From: an uncultured Polyangiaceae bacterium
Lineage (GTDB): Bacteria > Myxococcota_A > Polyangia > Polyangiales > Houyiibacteriaceae
Length of the DNA: 10,493 nt
Assembly: GCA_947258625.1 (NCBI GenBank)
Contig: CAMYJN010000037.1
Location: forward strand, 1-10,493
Direction: 5' to 3'
Positions 7,096-10,493 of this stretch are shown here, piece by piece; the first letter of the stretch is position 1, and each line of letters starts with the position of its first letter. Both the position numbers and the translations under genes were made by a program. Under the pieces are notes generated by a model, which was given only the letters and a program-made list of their open reading frames with translations, ran no database searches and was not told the DNA's origin.

Positions 7096-7144
7096 AACAA
7101 GAACGGCGACCTTCAGATCACTCCGCGGGTCGCCGTCTTGTTTG
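7096..7144 (+). terminator. Hairpin terminator after the membrane-protein fragment
   Basis: The arm ACAAG-A-ACGGCGACC (7097-7111) pairs with GGTCGCCGTCTTGT (7128-7141): 14 bp with a single bulged A and a 16-nt loop. The 3' arm runs into CTTGTTTG, a short T-rich tail. This is the strongest terminator-like structure in the window. It separates the fragment at 6841-7039 from the beta-helix lipoprotein unit. Confidence 0.65.
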
Positions 7145-7234
7145 TGGGGCTCAGCCTAGAGGAACTGAAGTTACACACCTGGGCGACCAACGAAACGAAG
7201 CGCAAATGCTGCACGCTTTTCCATCGAGCGGTGA

Positions 7235-7297
7235 AAAGCCTAAGGCTTTCAAGACGCCTTTCAGTAACCGCAGCGCAACGTCTGCGCGTGCGAAAGG
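7235..7297 (+). promoter_or_regulatory. Structured 5' leader of the beta-helix lipoprotein unit
   Basis: Two adjacent structures can form in the RNA before the coding region. The first is AAAGCC-TAA-GGCTTT (7235-7249). The second is a nested hairpin with outer stem CCTTTC (7257-7262) / GAAAGG (7292-7297) and inner stem GCGCA (7273-7277) / TGCGC (7283-7287) around loop ACGTC. They end 31 nt before the leader ORF ATG at 7328. I compared it with cyclic-di-GMP, TPP, glycine and fluoride riboswitch consensus features from memory and saw no match. A regulatory role is inference. Confidence 0.3.
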
Positions 7298-7327
7298 AAG
7301 AAAGAATTACGTATAGCGAGGAGTTCT

Positions 7328-7393
7328 ATGGCGACCCAAGTTGCTTTGTGTGGCCGGCCTGAAACCGGATCCGTGCGATCGAGGAGCCTGTGA
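7328..7393 (+). CDS. Possible 21-codon leader ORF, TGATG-coupled to the lipoprotein gene
   Basis: ATG 7328 is preceded by GCGAGGAG (7315-7322), a strong Shine-Dalgarno sequence with 5-nt spacing. The frame encodes MATQVALCGRPETGSVRSRS plus Leu and ends in a TGA at 7391-7393 whose A is also the A of the next gene's ATG, giving a TGATG junction. The second gene also has its own GAGGAG (7381-7386) inside this ORF. The peptide has no recognisable motif. Such an overlap can couple translation of the downstream gene, but an ORF of this length can arise by chance. Confidence 0.35.
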   Translation: MATQVALCGRPETGSVRSRSL

Positions 7394-8490
7394 TGCGTCA
7401 CCTATTGGGATTTGTATGTGTCTGCGCGCTGGGCGTGGTTCCGCTCGTGGGGTGTAGTGAGACCGGCGAGACCGAAATTGCGTGCGAAGACAACGTCTGC
7501 CCTTGCAACGAAGGGGGCATTCGCGGTGCCATTGCCGAAGGTGGCGGGCCCTTTACATTCGATTGCGATGGTCCGACCACGGTGTTCACCAAGGCGGAGA
7601 TTGACATCGACAAAGACGTCATTCTCCACGGCGAGGGCAACCTCGCGGTCCACGGGAACGACGATCACCGTGTCTTCGAGGTTGGGGCCGCAGCGGAGCT
7701 GCGGGGAATAACGGTCACGGGGGGTCACCAGGGTGCGCCATCAATGAAAGCGAGGCGGCCGGGAGCTACTCTGAGCACCGGTAAGTCGCAAGGTCCCTGG
7801 CCGTATTGGGGTGGCGGCATTGCTAACTACGGCACGCTGGCACTGACGAACTGCACGGTGTCGGGAAACACGACAAGCGAGGACGGCGGCGGCATTCACA
7901 ATGACGGGACGCTGACGCTGACGAACACCACCGTGTCGGGGAACACAGCGTGGATCGGCGGCGGCCTCGGCGGCGGCCAAGGTGTCAACCTCTACTCCAC
8001 GTTGACTTTGATCAACAGCACCGTCTCGGGGAACACCTCATTCGAAGGTCCCAACAGTGGTATCTTCAACGCGGGGACGTTGACGTTGATCAACAGCGCC
8101 GTGTCGGGAGACATTTCCTTCCTCGGGACCTTGACGTCGACGAGTTCCCTGATCGATGGGGTCTGCGAAGGGCGTTCGACGTGGGAGGCCGTGTCCAACG
8201 GGTACAACATCGAGAGCCCTGGCAACACCTGCGGCTTCGACCAGTCCACTGACATGCCAGGCATGACTGCTGAGCAGCTGAATCTGGGACCGCTCGCCGA
8301 CAAGGACGGACCGACCATGACGCACAACCCGGGTGACGGTGGCCTTGGTGAAGGCAGTATCGCGATCGATGCGATTCCAGGGGATGCGTGCGAGGTAGAC
8401 ACCGACCAGCGCGGTGAACCCCGCCCGGAGGCGGGCGGCACGATGTGCGACGTGGGTTCGGTCGAGCGGCAGCCGACCGATTCCAACTAG
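7393..8490 (+). CDS. Right-handed beta-helix lipoprotein with choice-of-anchor Q-like C-terminus
   Basis: The protein has 365 residues. I start it at ATG 7393 rather than the adjacent GTG 7390, because GAGGAG (7381-7386) then sits 6 nt away. The signal peptide ends in lipobox LVGC (Cys21). A Cys-rich segment (31-58) leads into a region resembling the polymorphic-outer-membrane/pectin-lyase-like fold: ITVTGG, then repeated GGGI.N.GTL.LTN.TVSGNT units at about 143-241. These beta-helix rungs form a solenoid. The C-terminus (about 320-358) has IAIDAIPGDACEVDTDQRG, then EPRP and MCDVGSVE, the signature I know from choice-of-anchor Q domain proteins, which are mostly secreted or surface proteins. 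An insert at about 113-138 (Ala/Arg/Pro/Ser-rich) interrupts the helix after the first rung. The likely location is the outer surface. No catalytic residues are evident, so adhesion or structure is only a guess. The SRPBCC gene follows after 51 nt. Confidence 0.85.
   Translation: MRHLLGFVCVCALGVVPLVGCSETGETEIACEDNVCPCNEGGIRGAIAEGGGPFTFDCDGPTTVFTKAEIDIDKDVILHGEGNLAVHGNDDHRVFEVGAAAELRGITVTGGHQGAPSMKARRPGATLSTGKSQGPWPYWGGGIANYGTLALTNCTVSGNTTSEDGGGIHNDGTLTLTNTTVSGNTAWIGGGLGGGQGVNLYSTLTLINSTVSGNTSFEGPNSGIFNAGTLTLINSAVSGDISFLGTLTSTSSLIDGVCEGRSTWEAVSNGYNIESPGNTCGFDQSTDMPGMTAEQLNLGPLADKDGPTMTHNPGDGGLGEGSIAIDAIPGDACEVDTDQRGEPRPEAGGTMCDVGSVERQPTDSN
7831..8115 (+). repeat. Degenerate tandem repeats coding beta-helix rungs
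   Basis: Four copies of a 14-residue core, GTL(A/T)L(T/I)N(C/T/S)(T/A)VSG(N/D)(T/I), are encoded at 7831-7872, 7906-7947, 7996-8037 and 8074-8115. A fifth, weaker one (GTLTSTSSLIDG) starts at 8125. The DNA is also similar between copies (ACGCTGACGCTGACGAAC versus ACGTTGACGTTGATCAAC; CCGTGTCGGGGAACAC). The spacing is 75, 90 and 78 nt, always whole codons, so the frame is kept. Confidence 0.75.
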
Positions 8491-8525
8491 CGTGCAAAGT
8501 TCTGGCGAGCATTCAGCTCCGCCAC

Positions 8526-8534
8526 AAAGGAGGG
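8526..8534 (+). promoter_or_regulatory. Near-consensus ribosome binding site of the SRPBCC gene
   Basis: AAAGGAGGG ends 7 nt before ATG 8542. This is the best Shine-Dalgarno sequence in the window and fixes the start. It suggests efficient translation independent of the lipoprotein gene upstream. Confidence 0.8.
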
Positions 8535-8541
8535 TGAAACC

Positions 8542-8970
8542 ATGCCCAAGATAAACAAGAGCATCAACATCAATGCACCTGTCGAGAAGGTCTTTGCGTA
8601 CGTTACGGATCCAACCAAAGGCCCAGAGTGGCTGGTCGGCTGGACGGAGGTGACGGATGTGACCGGGTCTGGCGTCGGTCAGCATTATCACTGGAAATAC
8701 AACATGCTTGGGGTTCCGCTTCGGGGCGAGACCACGGTTAGCGAGCAGGTACCGAACAAGCGCTCGGTCACAGACAGCAAAGGAGGGATCACGAGCACAT
8801 TCACGTTCACCTACGCACCACATGAGGGCGGGACAAAGCTGGATCTGGAGTTGCACTACGCCATCCCCGTTCCCGTACTGGGGAAGCTCGCGGAAAAGCT
8901 CGTGCTCAAGCGCAACCAACGAGAAGCCGACGTGTCGATGGAGAACATCAAGGAACGACTGGAGGTCTAG
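8542..8970 (+). CDS. SRPBCC family protein (polyketide cyclase/lipid-transport-like fold)
   Basis: A 142-residue cytoplasmic protein spans the whole START/Bet v1-like fold. It opens with KINKSININAPVEKVFAYV, the usual first strand and helix ('I.AP.E.VF..V.D'). PEWLVGWTEVTDVTG follows, then GVGQHYHWKYNMLGVPLRGE and TTVSEQVPNKRSV. A pair of antiparallel strands comes next (ITSTFTFTYAPHEGGTKLDLELHYAIPVPVL), then the long C-terminal helix (AEKLVLKRNQREADVSMENIKERL). Proteins of this group bind hydrophobic ligands in a cavity; some are cyclases or dehydrases, but most of this short type have no known ligand. No signal peptide is present, unlike the lipoprotein encoded 51 nt upstream. The short gap without a terminator suggests one transcript. 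The start is well supported by the Shine-Dalgarno sequence. Confidence 0.9.
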   Translation: MPKINKSININAPVEKVFAYVTDPTKGPEWLVGWTEVTDVTGSGVGQHYHWKYNMLGVPLRGETTVSEQVPNKRSVTDSKGGITSTFTFTYAPHEGGTKLDLELHYAIPVPVLGKLAEKLVLKRNQREADVSMENIKERLEV

Positions 8971-9023
8971 GCCGGCCGGGCGAGGCTTTCACTCCGCACC
9001 GCTGCCGTTCTCGCGTGCGCGGA

Positions 9024-9062
9024 TCCTTCACGTGATCTGAAGGACGGCGCATGTTCTGCGCC
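9024..9062. terminator. Two adjacent perfect hairpins downstream of the SRPBCC gene
   Basis: TCCTTCA (9024-9030) / TGAAGGA (9038-9044) has a 7-nt loop. One base later GGCGCA (9046-9051) / TGCGCC (9057-9062) has a 5-nt loop. They lie 54 nt after the SRPBCC stop. No T-run follows on the plus strand. A terminator is the simplest reading. The rest of 8971-9255 shows no gene apart from a doubtful 23-codon frame at 9195. Confidence 0.4.
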
Positions 9063-9255
9063 AGAAACCGCTCCCACGATGGACAGGTGGCCCCACAGCT
9101 TGCCGAGTGAGCGAGAGGTCGCGCTCAACATCCATGGATCGACCACTCACGCTGAGCGACGGTCATTGGGTGAATCATCACCGTTGAGGTAAGCATGATG
9201 CGGCTCCAGATGATACTCTGTGTCGTCGTCTTAACCGGGCGACACCGCGGGAAGC

Positions 9256-9624
9256 ATGAGCTCTAAGGATCGCAGACACTCGAATCCGCCGCCTCCGATC
9301 GAAAAGAACTCCGAGGTTCGCCCCGCTGTCGAGAGGGACGAGCGGCGTCGCGCGCATCGTCGCTCTTCGGACGCGGAGATCAAGATCTTGTCGCCGATCC
9401 AAGGGATCGCCTCGGCCCTCGATGTAAGCGGCACCGGCATCCAGCTCTCGCTCGACGACTGGCTCTCCGCGGGCACGCTGTGCGATCTGCGCATCACGAC
9501 TCACACGGGCCGAATGATCTATAAACGCGCACGCGTCATTTGGACCCGACGGGTGGGTGAGCGGTGCGTGTCCGGCTTGGAAGTTGTGGGGTCGATCGCG
9601 CCGCTCGCCCCGGACCGGGACTGA
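9256..9624 (+). CDS. PilZ domain protein (probable c-di-GMP receptor)
   Basis: The protein has 122 residues. The N-terminal about 25 residues are polar and proline-rich and probably flexible. The PilZ core follows, with both c-di-GMP-binding elements: the arginine motif RxxxR within ERRRAHRR (Arg31 to Arg35) and DVSGTG at 56-61, fitting (D/N)xSxxG. The expected beta-barrel strands follow (IQLSL, LCDLRITTHTG, YKRARVIWTRRV, CVSGLEVVG). PilZ proteins bind c-di-GMP and pass the signal to motility, exopolysaccharide or other partners; with only a PilZ domain here, the output must be a partner protein. The ATG at 9256 has a modest GGGAAG before it. Neighbours give no hint of the target. The gene is followed at once by a nested hairpin and then by IS110 sequence. 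Confidence 0.85.
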   Translation: MSSKDRRHSNPPPPIEKNSEVRPAVERDERRRAHRRSSDAEIKILSPIQGIASALDVSGTGIQLSLDDWLSAGTLCDLRITTHTGRMIYKRARVIWTRRVGERCVSGLEVVGSIAPLAPDRD

Positions 9625-9675
9625 CTACCCTGGTCGATAGCGGCGTCCGAAAGGACGCGGCGACTACGAAGGTAG
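9625..9675 (+). terminator. Nested three-stem hairpin with GAAA tetraloop after the PilZ gene
   Basis: Starting on the base after the PilZ TGA, three stems stack: CTACC (9625-9629) / GGTAG (9671-9675); TGGTCG (9631-9636) / CGACTA (9661-9666, one G-T); GCGTCC (9643-9648) / GGACGC (9653-9658), closed by the GNRA loop GAAA. There is no T-run behind it. It may end the PilZ transcript, be a structured RNA or repeat, or be the flank or target of the neighbouring IS. The structure is seen directly, but its role is not. Confidence 0.4.
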
Positions 9676-10000
9676 GCTTCATCGTGCCCTAGGCCGGTAG
9701 ACTACAGTTCAGCCGTGGGAGGGCCCCGCTTACCGGGAATCAGGGCCGAGTTTCGACTCAACTGCCAGCGCCATTCGACGCGATCGAGCTCGGCTTCGGC
9801 CGGACCGGCTTCTTGTTGCCGAATATCGGGCCGCTGATATGTAGCGACCTGTCAACGGAGATGATGGGGTTTACGTTGTGCCCTTTGTAGTTGGTTGAAC
9901 GGCTCAAAGAAGCTGGCGAACAAAGCGACGGTTGATCAATCTGATATTCGTGGATCGGCCCGAGGGCCGCCGACATGGTCATCATCCGTTGGGAGTTCGC
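9676..10000 (-). other. Non-coding stretch downstream of the IS110 transposase, probably containing the IS end
   Basis: No convincing gene is visible. A 75-residue minus frame (9758-9985) has no motif. The IS boundary must lie here or in the hairpin to the left, but IS110-family elements lack long terminal repeats, so it cannot be fixed by eye. Visible structure includes the inverted repeat CGAATATC (9820-9827) / GATATTCG (9943-9950), the hairpin ATATC-GGGCCGCT-GATAT (9823-9840), GGCCC-GA-GGGCC (9957-9968) and the palindrome TTGATCAA (9932-9939). Confidence 0.4.
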
Positions 10001-10493
10001 TCAGACTAGAGGCGCGAGTTCGGCACGGCCGTGCCTATCGCATAGATGTTGCGAGGATTGGTCCTTCCCGTGGGGATGCTTGCCAGCTTCTTTGGGCCGT
10101 TCACCAGGTAGGCCCTCCTTGTTCATCTCGGTTTCGCGCTGCCGCCCGACGGCCCACACAAACCCGGCGAGCTCTCGACTCATCGCGGTCACCGTGACCT
10201 GGTGAGACTTGGCTCGGATCCTCATTCGCCCGTGTTTTCGGTAGAGACGCTTTTGCGCCTCCCAGGCCATGTCGACAATGGCTTGACTCTGTCCCTGCTG
10301 ACGCCGCTTCAGGCTTGGACTGCGGCGAGGCCGAAGACGTCCACAGAACGCCGACTCCCCCAAGACCCGGCGAAGATGCGCATTGCCCGTCTTGGTGATG
10401 CCACCTTGGTGCCGGCTGCCGCCACTGGAGTGTTCGCTCGGGACCAAACCCAGGTAGGCCATGAACTTTTGGGCGGAGGGAAATCGCTCAAAC
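10001..10493 (-). CDS. IS110-family transposase, C-terminal part, cut by the window edge
   Basis: The frame is open to the window edge; ATG 10462 is internal, because FERFPSAQKF precedes it in frame. The visible 164 residues are the C-terminal transposase domain of the IS110 family (Transposase_20 type): FPSAQKFMAYLGLVPSEHSSG, then SRHQGGITKTGNAHLRRVLGESAF, RRQQGQSQAIVDMAWEAQKRLY and VTAMSRELAGFVWAVGRQRE. The SSG segment lies in the region holding the conserved serine of this domain. The N-terminal RuvC-like DEDD domain is outside the window. IS110 transposases are RNA-guided (bridge RNA) recombinases encoded by a single gene, and members insert without the usual terminal inverted repeats. 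After GRQRE a hydrophilic tail of about 40 residues runs to TGA 10001; such tails vary. Whether the copy is intact cannot be told. Confidence 0.9.
   Translation of the reverse strand, partial: FERFPSAQKFMAYLGLVPSEHSSGGSRHQGGITKTGNAHLRRVLGESAFCGRLRPRRSPSLKRRQQGQSQAIVDMAWEAQKRLYRKHGRMRIRAKSHQVTVTAMSRELAGFVWAVGRQRETEMNKEGLPGERPKEAGKHPHGKDQSSQHLCDRHGRAELAPLV

Noticed and set aside
7831..8115. CRISPR-like or minisatellite array
   Set aside because: The repeats are degenerate, in frame and encode beta-helix rungs. The spacing varies and there are no unique spacers.
8038..8919. A 293-codon minus-strand open frame opposite the beta-helix lipoprotein and SRPBCC genes
   Set aside because: It spans two well-supported genes and their gap. 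No Shine-Dalgarno sequence or domain is seen.
9631..9720. A cyclic-di-GMP (GEMM-I) riboswitch near the PilZ gene, suggested by GAAA followed by GGACGC
   Set aside because: The conserved GGCAAACC and GGGGUUACCG-like segments are missing, and the element lies downstream of PilZ rather than before a gene on that strand.
9758..9985. A 75-codon minus-strand frame after the transposase
   Set aside because: It has no motif or hydrophobic pattern and lies in the presumed non-coding end of the IS.

Overview
The window is GC-rich, and almost every gene shades out a long antisense open frame. Its content suggests a Myxococcota-like (former Deltaproteobacteria) chromosome: three lipoprotein genes with clear lipoboxes, a choice-of-anchor Q type right-handed beta-helix protein, a stand-alone PilZ protein, and a C-terminal membrane fragment of a kind I associate with that group. 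This assignment is inference from gene types only. Both ends carry mobile-DNA genes cut by the window edge: the C-terminal part of a TraI/MobA-type relaxase at the left and the C-terminal half of an IS110-family transposase at the right. The interior is a mosaic with at least two broken genes.

Layout. 1-505 (+): relaxase tail with an LPD7-like C-terminus, closed by a hairpin. 551-763 (+): small unrecognised frame. 806-2712 (-): a tight two-gene unit, an AldB/AcoD-type acetaldehyde dehydrogenase followed 2 nt later by its usual partner, a DUF779 protein. 2829-3587 (-): an unrecognised charged protein whose frame runs on antisense through 3570-3926 (+), which is the C-terminal half of a metallo-beta-lactamase-fold hydrolase that has lost its front half. 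4040-5728 (-): a large TPR lipoprotein. 5886-6440 (-): a CAP/SCP-domain lipoprotein. 6441-6840: no recognisable gene. 6841-7039 (+): the C-terminal end of a lost membrane protein, followed by a good hairpin terminator. 7393-8490 (+): a beta-helix lipoprotein with tandem repeats, preceded by a structured leader and a 21-codon ORF that joins it by a TGATG overlap. 8542-8970 (+): an SRPBCC protein, probably co-transcribed. 9256-9624 (+): a PilZ protein. 9625-10000: non-coding, with a nested hairpin and the end of the IS. 10001-10493 (-): transposase.

How the genes fit together. The dehydrogenase/DUF779 pair is the only clear metabolic unit (oxidation of acetaldehyde or similar aldehydes). The three lipoproteins are envelope proteins with no evident shared pathway. 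I do not see a convincing new multi-gene system. The points most worth a second look are the broken MBL/antisense junction, the coupled leader ORF with its structured 5' region, and the structured non-coding stretch between PilZ and the IS110 transposase.
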